A DNA stretch of 35,414 nt from Dehalococcoidia bacterium. GTDB taxonomy: Bacteria > Chloroflexota > Dehalococcoidia > JAUSIH01. The stretch spans positions 1 through 35,414 of the forward strand of contig JAUSIH010000058.1 in NCBI GenBank assembly GCA_030648205.1. The letters run 5' to 3'. Below, one piece after another: positions 7,873 to 15,767 of this stretch. The stretch's first letter is position 1. Every line of letters begins with the position of its first letter. The position numbers were made by a program, and so were the translations under genes. The notes below the pieces were generated by a model. The model saw nothing but the letters and a program-made list of their open reading frames with translations. It was not told the origin of the DNA and searched no databases.

Positions 7873-8856
7873 ATGGGCGTCACGTGCCTGGTGACAGGCG
7901 CCACCGGATTCGTCGGTAGCCATTTGGTGGACGCGCTCCTCGCCCGAGGAGACCAGGTCGTCTGCCTGACCCGCAAGACCAGCGACCTGCGCTGGCTTCA
8001 AAACAAGCCCGTCGCTTTCGCCTGGGGCGACGTGACCGCGCCCGAGAGTCTCCCTTCGGCGGTGCGCGACGTCGATTACGTTTTCCATGCGGCCGGACTG
8101 ACCCGCGCCCGCGACCCCGAGGACTTCGTCAGAGTCAACCACCAAGGCACTGTCAGCCTCTTGCAGGCGTGCAGCGCCTCCGCCCGCCGTCTGCGCCGCT
8201 TCGTCCTGGTGAGCAGCCTGGCCGCTGCCGGTCCCGCCCACACTGAGCGTCCCGTGACGGAAGGCGACCCGTGCCGTCCGGTCAGCCTGTACGGGCAGAG
8301 CAAGCAGGACGCGGAGGTCGCCGCGGAGGGCTACCGCAAGGAGTTGCCTGTCACCATCGTGCGCCCGCCCGCCGTGTACGGCCCACGCGACGCGGCCACC
8401 CTTCCCCTCTTCCGCATCGTGACTCGCCATATCCTGCCGATGCCCACCCGTCCTCGCCGCGTCAGCATCATCTCCTCGCACGACCTGACGGCAGGCATCC
8501 TGCTGGCCGCGGAACACCCCCGCGCCGTGGGACGCACCTACTTCATGGCCCATGATCTATCGGTCAGTATCGCCGACTTCGCACGCCTGGCGGCCCGCGC
8601 CCTGGGCGTCTGGACCTTGCCCGTGCCGGCGCCCGCCTGGGCCGTGCGCGCCTACATGATGGGGCTGCACATGTTTCTGCGGGCGTGGACGAAGGGGGAG
8701 GCGTTCGGCAAGGACAAAGGGCGCGAGCTCGGCGTTCGGTACTGGCTGTGCGACAGCTCGCGTGCGCAGCGGGAGTTGGGGTTCCGCGCGCCCACGCCGC
8801 ACGAGGAGGGCGTTCGCGCCACTGTCCTGTGGTACAGGCAGCAGGGCTGGCTTTAG
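7873..8856 (+). CDS. NAD-dependent epimerase/dehydratase family reductase (CerR-like candidate)
   Basis: The protein has 327 residues and is an extended short-chain dehydrogenase. The Rossmann motif is 'TGATGFVGSHL' (residues about 8-18), followed by 'LVSSLAAAG' with the catalytic serine near 115 and Y140-x3-K144 in 'LYGQSKQDAE'. A hydrophobic stretch near residues 245-275 may hold it to the membrane, as in 3-beta-hydroxysteroid dehydrogenase-like enzymes. In Caulobacter the ceramide reductase CerR belongs to this superfamily and is linked to spt. Here the gene follows the glycosyltransferase by 22 bases. Reduction of the 3-keto group of ceramide is thus the favoured role, but sugar epimerisation cannot be excluded. 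The gene ends in front of a palindromic element. Confidence 0.75.
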   Translation: MGVTCLVTGATGFVGSHLVDALLARGDQVVCLTRKTSDLRWLQNKPVAFAWGDVTAPESLPSAVRDVDYVFHAAGLTRARDPEDFVRVNHQGTVSLLQACSASARRLRRFVLVSSLAAAGPAHTERPVTEGDPCRPVSLYGQSKQDAEVAAEGYRKELPVTIVRPPAVYGPRDAATLPLFRIVTRHILPMPTRPRRVSIISSHDLTAGILLAAEHPRAVGRTYFMAHDLSVSIADFARLAARALGVWTLPVPAPAWAVRAYMMGLHMFLRAWTKGEAFGKDKGRELGVRYWLCDSSRAQRELGFRAPTPHEEGVRATVLWYRQQGWL

Positions 8857-8869
8857 GACGCGAGTCCAG

Positions 8870-9003
8870 GAGTCATTTCAAAATGCCTGCTCACCCTTCG
8901 ACAAGCTCAGGGTGAGCGGTGGTTTTTCCGTTCATGGTGAGCCCTTCGGCTTCGCTCCGGGTAGGCTTTGTCGAACCATGAAGCTGATTTTTGGAATAGC
9001 CTC
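8870..9003. repeat. Palindromic element, family D, copy 1
   Basis: The ends are imperfect inverted repeats: GAGTCATTTCAAAATG on the left, and GAGGCTATTCCAAAAA when the right end is read in reverse complement. Inside is a hairpin GCTCACCCT/AGGGTGAGC around TCGACAAGCTC, and a second TTCGACAA-type arm. The element separates two convergent genes, so the hairpins could serve both as terminators. Its right end touches the stop codon (9003-9005) of the minus-strand gene. A second copy lies at 18870-18984. Confidence 0.7.
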
Positions 9004-10070
9004 TAGGAAACCGTGGGGCGCATCACCTGATCGGGACGCACAAACAGGAAGTGGTCCAAGTAGTAGTGCAGAAGCAGGGGCGACAGGACGACGATGTAGT
9101 AGGCCTGCTCCTGGGTAAGCCCGGCCACTACTCTCACGATGGATATGACCAGCCCGGCCGCCACGGTGAGACCCACCATCCACAGGTAGAAGCGAAGCGA
9201 CCGCCCTGACCCGGACATACGCTGTATCCAGCCGGACGTTACCTCGCCCCGTTCCCCGCGGAGCTTGTTTGCATACCAGACAAGCGCTAGGTACTGGCAG
9301 GAGTGCCAGGCGTTCATCCCCTGAAATGCCACGGACAGATTACCGAGGGTCGGGACGAAGAAGGCCAGCAGGACAGCAATGCTGATGAGCAGCGTCTTGG
9401 GGTAATGCGCGCGCCCCTCGCGGACCTCGATAATGGTCTTGCCGATGAACAGGGTCAGCGATACGGCGAAAGCCGCGAAGGCTAATCCCACAATACTATC
9501 GTTGCGCAGGAAGTCCGGTATGAGGATGACGAAGTTGTCAATAACGAATTCGCCGTGGACGAGCTTCCGTGTCGCCAGGGGGTACAGGCTGGAGCCCACC
9601 ACTGCGTAATCAATGGCCCGCGACCACAGGCTGTCCCGCGTGGGCATGCGCGACCGGTAGCAGTCCGTCAGATAAGCGATCTGGTGCAGGACGTGCACCG
9701 ACGCCCACATCATGAACAGTGAGACGAGTATCTGAAGGTTCCAGAGGGCCATGACGATGACGCCTACGGGTATCAGAAGGCCGAGGGCCACGTAGACCGG
9801 ATACCGGCGCAGGAAGGCCCGCTCCATGTAAGTGTACGTATAGGTCGAATACATGTGCGGACCGCCGATGGCCAGGGCTACCAGGCCGTTGACGATCCAT
9901 ACGGACTGCTGCGTGCCAAACAGCGGCTCCAGCAGCGCGAAGTGGAGGAGGATGGGCATTGAGACCAGGCCGGCGCTCAGAATGAGGAAGCTCATGTCCC
10001 AGCGCGCGGAGCATATCCAGGGGCTTGGTACAGCCGCCTGACGTTCGACAGCCAGCGATTGTGTCGTCAT
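9003..10070 (-). CDS. Polytopic membrane protein with conserved-looking histidines, unknown function
   Basis: The 355-residue protein has about eight to nine predicted membrane helices. Histidines sit at helix borders in the motifs 'GGPHMYSTYTYTYMER', 'VHVLHQ', 'NAWHSCQYLALVWY' and near the C-terminus 'LLHYYLDHFLF'. The last two resemble metal- or heme-binding arrangements in membrane enzymes, but I cannot assign a family. The start is the ATG at 10070; the upstream strand shows no clear ribosome site. It converges on the ceramide-type operon and is followed on the same strand, upstream, by the ABC importer genes about 90 bases away. It may be the last gene of that transcript. A lipid-modifying oxygenase is a possibility, offered only as a guess. 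Confidence 0.65.
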   Translation of the reverse strand: MTTQSLAVERQAAVPSPWICSARWDMSFLILSAGLVSMPILLHFALLEPLFGTQQSVWIVNGLVALAIGGPHMYSTYTYTYMERAFLRRYPVYVALGLLIPVGVIVMALWNLQILVSLFMMWASVHVLHQIAYLTDCYRSRMPTRDSLWSRAIDYAVVGSSLYPLATRKLVHGEFVIDNFVILIPDFLRNDSIVGLAFAAFAVSLTLFIGKTIIEVREGRAHYPKTLLISIAVLLAFFVPTLGNLSVAFQGMNAWHSCQYLALVWYANKLRGERGEVTSGWIQRMSGSGRSLRFYLWMVGLTVAAGLVISIVRVVAGLTQEQAYYIVVLSPLLLHYYLDHFLFVRPDQVMRPTVS

Positions 10071-10162
10071 ATGACAAAAACTAGGATAGCGAGATGCGCG
10101 CGTGAAATCAAGCCGTGCGACGGCGGGGCCGTGCGGTGGCTACCGAAGGAATATGGCGCCAC

Positions 10163-11044
10163 CTAACGCGCGAGTCGCCGAAGCCATGCGGCCGCCAGGT
10201 CAACTCCCACGACCAGGAGCAGATACCACACCAGCAGCAACGCGACGTTCGTGTAGTGGAACTGGTTCATGCTGAGCCTGAACTGCAAGCCGAGCCCGCC
10301 CGCGGCGACAAATCCGACCACTATGGTGGTGCGGATAATGACCTCCCATCTGTACAAGAGGTAGGTCATGAATCGGGGAAGCGCCTGCGGCAAGACGGCG
10401 TACACCATCACTTGCAGATGTCCCGCCCCTGTGGAGCGCATGGCTCGGATGGGACGCGGGTCCAACCCTTCCACGACCTCCGACGCAAGCTTCCCCAGGA
10501 TGCCTGAGTTGTGGAGGCCCAGCGCGATAGCCCCCGGCAGCAGGCCCGGCGATAGGATGAAAATGATGACCATCGCCCATACTAGCTCAGGTATGCCCCT
10601 GCTTGTGGTATAAAGCCCGCGGACCAGGAAGAAGGCGACCCGCCATATCCACGAGCCGTACGGCGCAAGCTCTCCCACCATGACGTTGCGCGCGCCGAAG
10701 ATGAAGGTCGCAAGCGCCACGATGGCCGAGAAGCCGATGCCAAGCACGCTCATGGCAAGCGTGTCGTACGCCCGCGCCGCCGCCTTGCGCCACTCCTCCC
10801 ACTGCGCGAACGCGGGCGTCCTGCCCGAGCCGATGCCCAGGAGGTCCCGCGCAAACCCCAGGCTGCGCTCCAGCGTTTCCGCGGAAAAGAACCCGTGCGC
10901 CTGAATCCGGTCGCCATTGAGCACGGTCAGCCATGAGGCGGCCACCAGCACGACAGCCGCGATGGCGGAGATGCGCAGCGCGTCCAGCCGTAGAGGAAGC
11001 GTCCGCAAGCGAGGGAGCGCCCTCATGCTCGGGAGATTGCTCAC
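10163..11044 (-). CDS. ABC importer permease 2 (PhnE-like)
   Basis: The protein has 293 residues from a GTG at 11044 that overlaps the TGA of the preceding permease (GTGA). An ATG at 11026 is an alternative. It has about six membrane helices, and the cytoplasmic coupling loop 'AMRSTGAGHLQVMVYAVLPQ' precedes the last ones, as in the phosphonate-type permease family. Compared with permease 1 it has a longer N-terminal part with an extracytoplasmic stretch (residues about 45-80). It should form the membrane channel together with permease 1. An open frame continues 400 bases upstream of the true start, but that part is a shadow of the preceding gene. Confidence 0.85.
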   Translation of the reverse strand: MSNLPSMRALPRLRTLPLRLDALRISAIAAVVLVAASWLTVLNGDRIQAHGFFSAETLERSLGFARDLLGIGSGRTPAFAQWEEWRKAAARAYDTLAMSVLGIGFSAIVALATFIFGARNVMVGELAPYGSWIWRVAFFLVRGLYTTSRGIPELVWAMVIIFILSPGLLPGAIALGLHNSGILGKLASEVVEGLDPRPIRAMRSTGAGHLQVMVYAVLPQALPRFMTYLLYRWEVIIRTTIVVGFVAAGGLGLQFRLSMNQFHYTNVALLLVWYLLLVVGVDLAAAWLRRLAR

Positions 11045-11829
11045 GCCATGAGCCTCCGCCGCACGAGGCCGCTCCATCCACCGACCAGAAACACCAGCAA
11101 GATGAGGAAGAGGACAAATGTCCACATACGACTGTAGTTGAGGTCGGCGAGGGATATCTGAATCTGGTACCCCAGGCCGCCAAGCCCCACGAAGCTCAGG
11201 ATGGCCGCCGAGCGTATGCCGCACTCGAAGCGGTAAAAGGTGTAACTGACCATGTCCGGCAGCGCCATCGGAATCCGCCCGTACCAGAACGCGCGCCATT
11301 CGGAAGCGCCAGCGCTGCGCAGCGCGCTCAACGGGCCTTCGGGGACATCCTGCAGCAACTCCGCGTAGATGCGCCCCAATATGCCGCCGTACGGTATCCC
11401 CAGCGCGAGCACGGCGGCGATGGGCGAGAGCCCCACGGCGGTGACGAACAGCCATGCCCAGACCAGCTCATGGATGGAGCGGAAGAAGGCGAGCACAAAT
11501 CGGGCGGCCCCCACGTTCAGTCGCTGGAGCCATCGGGCGCGTGTCAGCACTCCGGATGCGATGACCCCAAGGGGCAGCCCAATGGCAATAGCCAGGGTCA
11601 TGCCGGCTACGGCATAAGCAACGGTTGTCCAGCTCGCTTGCACGCCCGCCGACAGGATGTCCGGCGAGAGTTGAGTCTGGAACAGCGCCAGGACTATCTG
11701 CCCAAGGGCCTCCCAGCCGCCGGGGTGGACAAGGTCCTGCGCCCAGTTGACGTTCAGCAGGCTCCACAGAAACGCGCCAATCAGGACGAAGCTCAGCAGA
11801 CGGCGGCTTCCCAGGAGGCTAGCTTTCAT
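11041..11829 (-). CDS. ABC importer permease 1 (PhnE-like)
   Basis: The protein has 262 residues with five to six membrane helices. The coupling loop 'ALRSAGASEWRAFWYGRIPM' is of the phosphonate-permease type. The ATG at 11829 overlaps the last codons of the ATPase gene by 11 bases, and the stop overlaps permease 2. The two permeases are diverged but similar in plan, so they probably work as a heterodimer. The cargo is set by the binding protein (see the gene starting at 13484). Confidence 0.87.
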   Translation of the reverse strand: MKASLLGSRRLLSFVLIGAFLWSLLNVNWAQDLVHPGGWEALGQIVLALFQTQLSPDILSAGVQASWTTVAYAVAGMTLAIAIGLPLGVIASGVLTRARWLQRLNVGAARFVLAFFRSIHELVWAWLFVTAVGLSPIAAVLALGIPYGGILGRIYAELLQDVPEGPLSALRSAGASEWRAFWYGRIPMALPDMVSYTFYRFECGIRSAAILSFVGLGGLGYQIQISLADLNYSRMWTFVLFLILLVFLVGGWSGLVRRRLMA

Positions 11830-12610
11830 CGCGCAGTCCTTGCAGGTCGTACAGCGCGTGCAGCATACCGTCCGTGACCTGATGACTGGGGAGGTCGAAC
11901 TGGACTACGCCGTTCCGCAGGCCAATCAGGCGCGAGAAGTGCTCCCGCGCAAGCTCCACCGCGTGCATGCTTGCTATGAGGGTCTTGTTGGACTGCTGGA
12001 CAACGTCCACCAGGAGGTTCAGCACCTCCTCGGCCCTGGCGGGGTCCAGAGAGGCCACCGGCTCGTCCGCCAGGATGACCGCGGGGTCCTGCACCAGGAG
12101 CCGCGCGATGGCGACGCGCTGCTGCTCCCCGCCGGATAGCCGCCCCGCGCGCAGGTTGGCCTGGTCGGCCACTCCCACGCGGGCCAGTGCGGCCATCGCC
12201 ATATCGCGGTCACGCGGCCAGACCAGCGAAAGCATCGAGGTCGGAAGGCTCCATGCGCCAAGCCGTCCGGCTAGAACGTTATGTAACGCTGAAAGCTGGG
12301 GCACCAGGTCGAACTGCTGGTGGATCATCCCCACCAGGCGGGCTTGCTCGCGGCCCGGGCGCATCCGGGCCATGTCCTTGCCTTTGAGGGAAAGGCGCCC
12401 TGTGTCCGGCGCCATCTGCCCCGACAGGAGCAGAAGGAGGGTGGTCTTCCCGCTGCCGCTGGGGCCGAGAAAGGCCACCGTCTCCCCCTGCTCGATGCTT
12501 AACGACAGGGGCGCCAGGGCTTCCAGCGCGCCGTAGCGCTTGGACAGCCCCTCCAATACCACCGCCGTAGAGGCCTTAGTTTTGGACAATACCAAGGGAA
12601 CGCGCGACAT
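11819..12610 (-). CDS. ABC importer ATP-binding protein (PhnC-like)
   Basis: The protein has 263 residues if started at the ATG at 12610, which overlaps the binding protein gene by 35 bases. A GTG at 12562 just after that stop is an alternative. Walker A is 'GPSGSGKTT', the Q-loop is in 'MIHQQFDLVPQL', the signature is 'LSGGEQQRVAIAR', Walker B is 'VILADEPVASLD' and the switch histidine is in 'ASMHAV'. All key residues are present, so it should be an active ATPase driving the two PhnE-like permeases. The architecture matches phosphonate / selenium-oxyanion type importers. Confidence 0.9.
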   Translation of the reverse strand: MSRVPLVLSKTKASTAVVLEGLSKRYGALEALAPLSLSIEQGETVAFLGPSGSGKTTLLLLLSGQMAPDTGRLSLKGKDMARMRPGREQARLVGMIHQQFDLVPQLSALHNVLAGRLGAWSLPTSMLSLVWPRDRDMAMAALARVGVADQANLRAGRLSGGEQQRVAIARLLVQDPAVILADEPVASLDPARAEEVLNLLVDVVQQSNKTLIASMHAVELAREHFSRLIGLRNGVVQFDLPSHQVTDGMLHALYDLQGLRDES

Positions 12611-13484
12611 CCTCAATAGCCTTGTAGTTGTCGTTGGTGGTCGGGATGAAATTCGCCGCGTCGAACGCGTCCATGATCTTTTTCTCCGTTTCGCCTTGCG
12701 ACGCATTCAACTTAAGGAGCGCCTGCTTGATCTTGTCCGCGGTCCCCTGCCCGAACTTCTGGTCGAGGTCGCCGCGTACGACCCAGTGGTAGTCATAGTA
12801 GGGTGGCGTCGTATAGAACACGTCAACCTTGCTGGTGTCCACCTTGCCGTCCTTGACGTTCCGCCGCCAAACGTCAACGTTCAACGCGCCCGCCTGAAAG
12901 GCGCCCGCCTCCACCAGCTTGATGGTGGTGTCATGGGAGCCGCTGTAATTGACCGCTTTAAGGTCTTTCTCAGGGACCAGTCCCGCCTGCTGGATGTAGT
13001 GACGAGGCATCAGATGGCCCGACGTGGAGCTTTCGCTGCCGAAGGTGAACGTCTTGCCCTTCAGGTCTGTCAGAGACTTGACGCCCAGGCTCTTCTGTGC
13101 GATGAAGACGGAGACGAACTTCTCGTCCTGCGGTCGCTGGACTATCGCCTGGGCTCCCGGGGTGACGAGCCGCGCCTGGACGCCCGTCAGGCCGCCGAAC
13201 CAGGCGAGTTGCACATCGCCCTGCCGGAAGCCCGTCACCAGCGCCGCGTAGTCCACGGTGGGGACGTACCGCACCTTGACGCCCGTCTCATTGGAGAGGT
13301 AGTCAGCCATACCTTTGAAGCGCGTCTCCAGGACGGCGAGGTCCTGGTCCGGAATGCCGCCAATGTACATGACCTGCTGCTGCGGTTGCGCTGGCTGCGC
13401 CGCCGCGGGCGAGCAGGCGGACATGGCGCCCAGCAACAGGATCCCCAGTAGAGGAATAACGGCCCGGATACGATAGTTGCGCAT
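12576..13484 (-). CDS. Substrate-binding lipoprotein, putative selenate-type ABC importer
   Basis: The protein has 302 residues and a lipoprotein signal: a basic start, a Leu-rich core and the lipobox 'GAMSAC' with Cys24. The mature part has PhnD-like fold motifs: 'IPDQDLAVLETRF', 'VDYAALVTGFRQGDVQLAWF', 'GGLTGVQAR', 'FGSESSTSGHLMPRHY' and 'YSGSHDTTIKLVEAGAFQAG'. These fit what I remember of the family NCBI calls putative selenate ABC transporter substrate-binding protein better than they fit true phosphonate binders. The presence of a selenoprotein gene 10 kb away agrees. Phosphonate or phosphite import is the fallback. GGAGG lies about 12 bases before the ATG at 13484, and a good promoter is found upstream. 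It heads a four-gene operon with overlapping frames. Confidence 0.8.
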   Translation of the reverse strand: MRNYRIRAVIPLLGILLLGAMSACSPAAAQPAQPQQQVMYIGGIPDQDLAVLETRFKGMADYLSNETGVKVRYVPTVDYAALVTGFRQGDVQLAWFGGLTGVQARLVTPGAQAIVQRPQDEKFVSVFIAQKSLGVKSLTDLKGKTFTFGSESSTSGHLMPRHYIQQAGLVPEKDLKAVNYSGSHDTTIKLVEAGAFQAGALNVDVWRRNVKDGKVDTSKVDVFYTTPPYYDYHWVVRGDLDQKFGQGTADKIKQALLKLNASQGETEKKIMDAFDAANFIPTTNDNYKAIEDVARSLGIVQN

Positions 13485-13530
13485 GGTCGCTCTATGTCCT
13501 CCTCAAACTGCAATAATACTAATGTGTGAT

Positions 13531-13558
13531 ATTGTACTATTTGATGGGCTGTTGTCAA
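13531..13558 (-). promoter_or_regulatory. Promoter of the ABC importer operon
   Basis: On the minus strand, TTGACA (13558-13553) and TACAAT (13536-13531) are 16 bases apart. The start of transcription would be near 13524, about 40 bases before the ATG at 13484. It lies in a short A/T-rich stretch. No operator-like repeat is evident. Confidence 0.6.
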
Positions 13559-13583
13559 GAGACCAAGAATCCATCTCAAACTC

Positions 13584-13705
13584 AAAACCCTCACCCCCTT
13601 GGTCCCCCTCTCCTACGGGAGAGGGGGAGAAATAAAGCGAATCTGGGAGGACACCTCCCAGACCCTCCGGCAGAGAGGGCCACGCCCTCTCTGCGCTCTC
13701 CCAAC
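13584..13705. repeat. Triple-hairpin element, family B, copy 1
   Basis: Three perfect hairpins follow one another: CCCCCTCTCC/GGAGAGGGGG (13604-13627, loop TACG), CTGGGAGG/CCTCCCAG (13643-13661, loop ACA) and GCAGAGAGGGC/GCCCTCTCTGC (13670-13694, loop CAC). The same order, loop sizes and spacer pattern recur at 15211-15364 and 25574-25746, with different stem sequences. The flanks here do not show the terminal repeats seen in those copies. Confidence 0.65.
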
Positions 13706-13834
13706 AGGCATTTCGAGATAGTTGCTAAGACGACTTCGCGGGCGCAGGGGCGTTGGATACACACGATGGTCCGCCAGGGACTATGCGCGTCCATGCGGAC
13801 CGGGCTTGTCGGCAAAGAGACGTCCCGGCGGCGA

Positions 13835-13863
13835 TGCAAAACCGCCCGATTTACACTTATAAT
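13835..13863 (+). promoter_or_regulatory. Possible promoter of the FmdB-like gene
   Basis: A perfect TATAAT lies at 13858-13863. The -35 position 17 bases upstream (TGCAAA, 13835-13840) is poor. The leader would be about 30 bases before the ATG at 13899. The bases between 13706 and 13834 hold no gene that I can support, only a GGTCCGC/GCGGACC inverted repeat around 13769-13802. Confidence 0.4.
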
Positions 13864-13898
13864 GAGAGGGTTGAATTCAGACGATGGGGGTGTGGGCG

Positions 13899-14072
13899 AT
13901 GCCCGTGTACGAGTACGAATGCACCAAGTGCAAGCACCGGTTTGACAAGCTGAAGAGCTTCGCGCAGAGCGACGCACAGGAAGCCTGCCCGCAGTGCAAG
14001 GCGCCAGCACGCCGGGCGCTTTCGCAGGTCAACATGAACACGTGGCGCGCCAAGATTGTGCCGCCGCGTTAA
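13899..14072 (+). CDS. FmdB-family zinc ribbon protein
   Basis: This 57-residue protein begins 'MPVYEYECTKCKHRF', the standard opening of FmdB/CxxC_CxxC_SSSS regulators. Two CxxC pairs ('CTKC' and 'CPQC') should bind one zinc ion. The start at 13899 was chosen because the family begins with MP-x-YEY; an ATG at 13884 would add five residues. The gene lies 38 bases before the MscS channel gene and is probably co-transcribed with it. Its regulatory role is not defined in most bacteria. Confidence 0.85.
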   Translation: MPVYEYECTKCKHRFDKLKSFAQSDAQEACPQCKAPARRALSQVNMNTWRAKIVPPR

Positions 14073-14110
14073 ACGGCTGATCCCCACGAGACGGAGCGTA
14101 AAACACTTCT

Positions 14111-15214
14111 ATGTTTGACCAGGCCCTGCGACTCCTCACCCGACCCGACGTCCTGACCGCCATCGCCGCCCTGGTGCTGGCGCTTCCCGCGGCGTATCTG
14201 GCCCGCTGGTTTCTCCAAAGGGTCGTCGCCCGCGTCGCCGCCAAGACGGAGACAACGCTGGACGACGAGCTTATTTCGGCCCTGTCGCGGCCCCTGCTTC
14301 TCGGCGTCCTCTTGCTGGGGGTTTATATTGCGCTCTCCGTCCTGCAGGACATCGACATCCTCCAGGCGCAGATAGACAAGGGCCTTCACGTCGCCATTTA
14401 CGCACTGGCGGTCTATACGGGCATTCGGGTCTTCCGTGTGCTGGTGGACTGGTACGGGCGGGAAGTGGCGACGCGCATGGAGACGCCCATAGACGACAAG
14501 CTCTTGCCCGTCGTCCGACGCCTGGGCAACACGGTCCTCCTTGCGGTGGGCGCGTTGCTCATCCTGGACTCCGTTGGCATCCAGGTCGGGACGCTCATCG
14601 CAGCCCTGGGCATCGGCGGCCTGGCCGTCGCCCTCGCCGTTCAGCCCACGCTGAGCAACGTCTTCGCGGGCGCCTACATCCTCTCCGACGGCTCCATCAA
14701 GCATGGCGACTTCATCCAGATTGAAAGCGGCACGCAGGGTTACGTGCAGGACGTCGGCTGGCGCACGACCAGGATCCGCACCCTGCAAAACAACCTGGTC
14801 ATCATACCCAACTCGAAGCTGGCAGACTCCGTTGTCACCAACTTCCACCAGCCGGACGTCTCCGTGGGCTTCTTCGTGGACTGCGGCGTCAGCTACGACA
14901 GCGACCTCCATAAGGTGGAGAAGGTCGCCCTGGAGGTCGCACGGAAGGTCATGCTGGACACTCCAGCGGGAGTCAAGGACTTCACGCCGACCTTTTGGTA
15001 CACCAAGTTCGGCGATTCGAATATCGAGTTCGTGGTGGCCCTCCGCGCGGTGGGAGTGAGTGACCAGTACGTGCTCAAGCATGCCTTCATCCAGCAGATC
15101 ACGCACCGCTTCCGCGGCGAGGGCATCGAGATAGCCTACCCGACGCGCACCGTTCACATGCGGGACGGCGTTGCTCCCGCCCCGGAGGGCAGCGCGTCGG
15201 CACGGCCCTCCTAG
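14111..15214 (+). CDS. Small-conductance mechanosensitive channel (MscS family)
   Basis: The 367-residue protein has about four to five membrane helices. The pore helix region 'IAALGIGGLAVALAVQPTLS' (residues about 157-178) has the Ala/Gly packing pattern of MscS. It is followed by the beta domain with 'VGWRTTRIRTLQNNLVIIPN', the most conserved stretch of the family, and an alpha/beta C-terminal domain. The protein would open under membrane tension to release solutes upon osmotic downshock. The C-terminus is a short Ala/Pro/Ser-rich tail whose stop (CTAG) coincides with the left end of a triple-hairpin element. Confidence 0.9.
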   Translation: MFDQALRLLTRPDVLTAIAALVLALPAAYLARWFLQRVVARVAAKTETTLDDELISALSRPLLLGVLLLGVYIALSVLQDIDILQAQIDKGLHVAIYALAVYTGIRVFRVLVDWYGREVATRMETPIDDKLLPVVRRLGNTVLLAVGALLILDSVGIQVGTLIAALGIGGLAVALAVQPTLSNVFAGAYILSDGSIKHGDFIQIESGTQGYVQDVGWRTTRIRTLQNNLVIIPNSKLADSVVTNFHQPDVSVGFFVDCGVSYDSDLHKVEKVALEVARKVMLDTPAGVKDFTPTFWYTKFGDSNIEFVVALRAVGVSDQYVLKHAFIQQITHRFRGEGIEIAYPTRTVHMRDGVAPAPEGSASARPS

Positions 15215-15364
15215 CAGGGTGCTGAAACACCCTTTCGACCATCCCCCTTACCCCCTTCCTAGCCAAGAAGGGGGGAGAGAGAAGTTTGTATCTGAGGGAC
15301 ACCCTCAGACTCCCGGCAAAGGGGCTTCGCCCCTCTGTGCTCACCTTTTTCATCAGTCTGCTAG
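15211..15364. repeat. Triple-hairpin MITE-like element, family B, copy 2
   Basis: The terminal inverted repeats are CTAGCAGGGTGCTGAAACA on the left and, in reverse complement, CTAGCAGACTGATGAAAAA on the right. Inside are hairpins CCCCCTTC/GAAGGGGG (15251-15274), CTGAGGG/CCCTCAG (15292-15308, loop ACA) and AGGGGC/GCCCCT (15320-15334, loop TTC). The left CTAG contains the stop codon of the MscS gene. No coding capacity is present. Confidence 0.7.
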
Positions 15365-15464
15365 TCGCCCGACCCCTGCGTTCGCTGGCGGCTGGCCGGG
15401 CGGGAGATTCCTCGGTCGTCCTAAGGACTTCCTCGGAATGACAGCAGACTTCGTAACCGCCGCT

Positions 15465-15540
15465 CATGGATTCGACAAGCTCACCATGAGGGGGACTGCC
15501 GAGAACCCCGCTCGTCCTTCGACCGGCTCAGGATGAGCGG
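15465..15540. repeat. Palindromic 'TTCGAC-AGGCTCA' type repeats
   Basis: Two inverted pairs are seen: CTCATGGATTCGACAAGC with the partner CTCACCATGAG, and CCGCTCGTCCTTCGACC with GGCTCAGGATGAGCGG (about 15506-15540). They belong to the same dispersed family found at 8897, 18899 and 20731 and inside alaS. The bases from 15365 to 15465 hold degenerate repeat remnants and no gene. Confidence 0.55.
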
Positions 15541-15551
15541 GGTGAAACCTC

Positions 15552-15696
15552 AGTAGTGTATCAGTTTGCCGTGGTAGGGAATGGGACTCTACCCGTCACA
15601 CCGGCGAAGGCCGGTGTCCAGAGACGTGCATGGGGGAGACGCTCTGATGGATTCCGGCTTTCGCCGGAATGACGACGACCTAACTGATGCACTACC
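15552..15696. repeat. MITE-like element, family C
   Basis: The imperfect terminal inverted repeats are AGTAGTGTATCAGTTTG (15552-15568) and CTAACTGATGCACTACC (15680-15696). Inside are two smaller palindromes, CACCGGCG...CGCCGGTG type near 15598-15620 and GATTCCGGCTTTCGCCGG near 15652. It lies just upstream of the alaS promoter. Confidence 0.6.
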
Positions 15697-15711
15697 GAAA
15701 CCTCCGCCCGT

Positions 15712-15740
15712 TTGACGGACATTCGCGCGGGGGCTACAAT
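15712..15740 (+). promoter_or_regulatory. Promoter of alaS
   Basis: TTGACG (15712-15717) and TACAAT (15735-15740) are 17 bases apart. Transcription would start near 15747, about 20 bases before the ATG. GAGGGAC, ending one base before the start codon, may serve as the ribosome site. Confidence 0.65.
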
Positions 15741-15767
15741 TGCGAGAAACGCTAAATACGAGGGACT

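Noticed and set aside
13584-15364. CRISPR array or repeat array
   Set aside because: The repeats are palindromic elements with variable stems and no regular spacers, and no cas genes are present.
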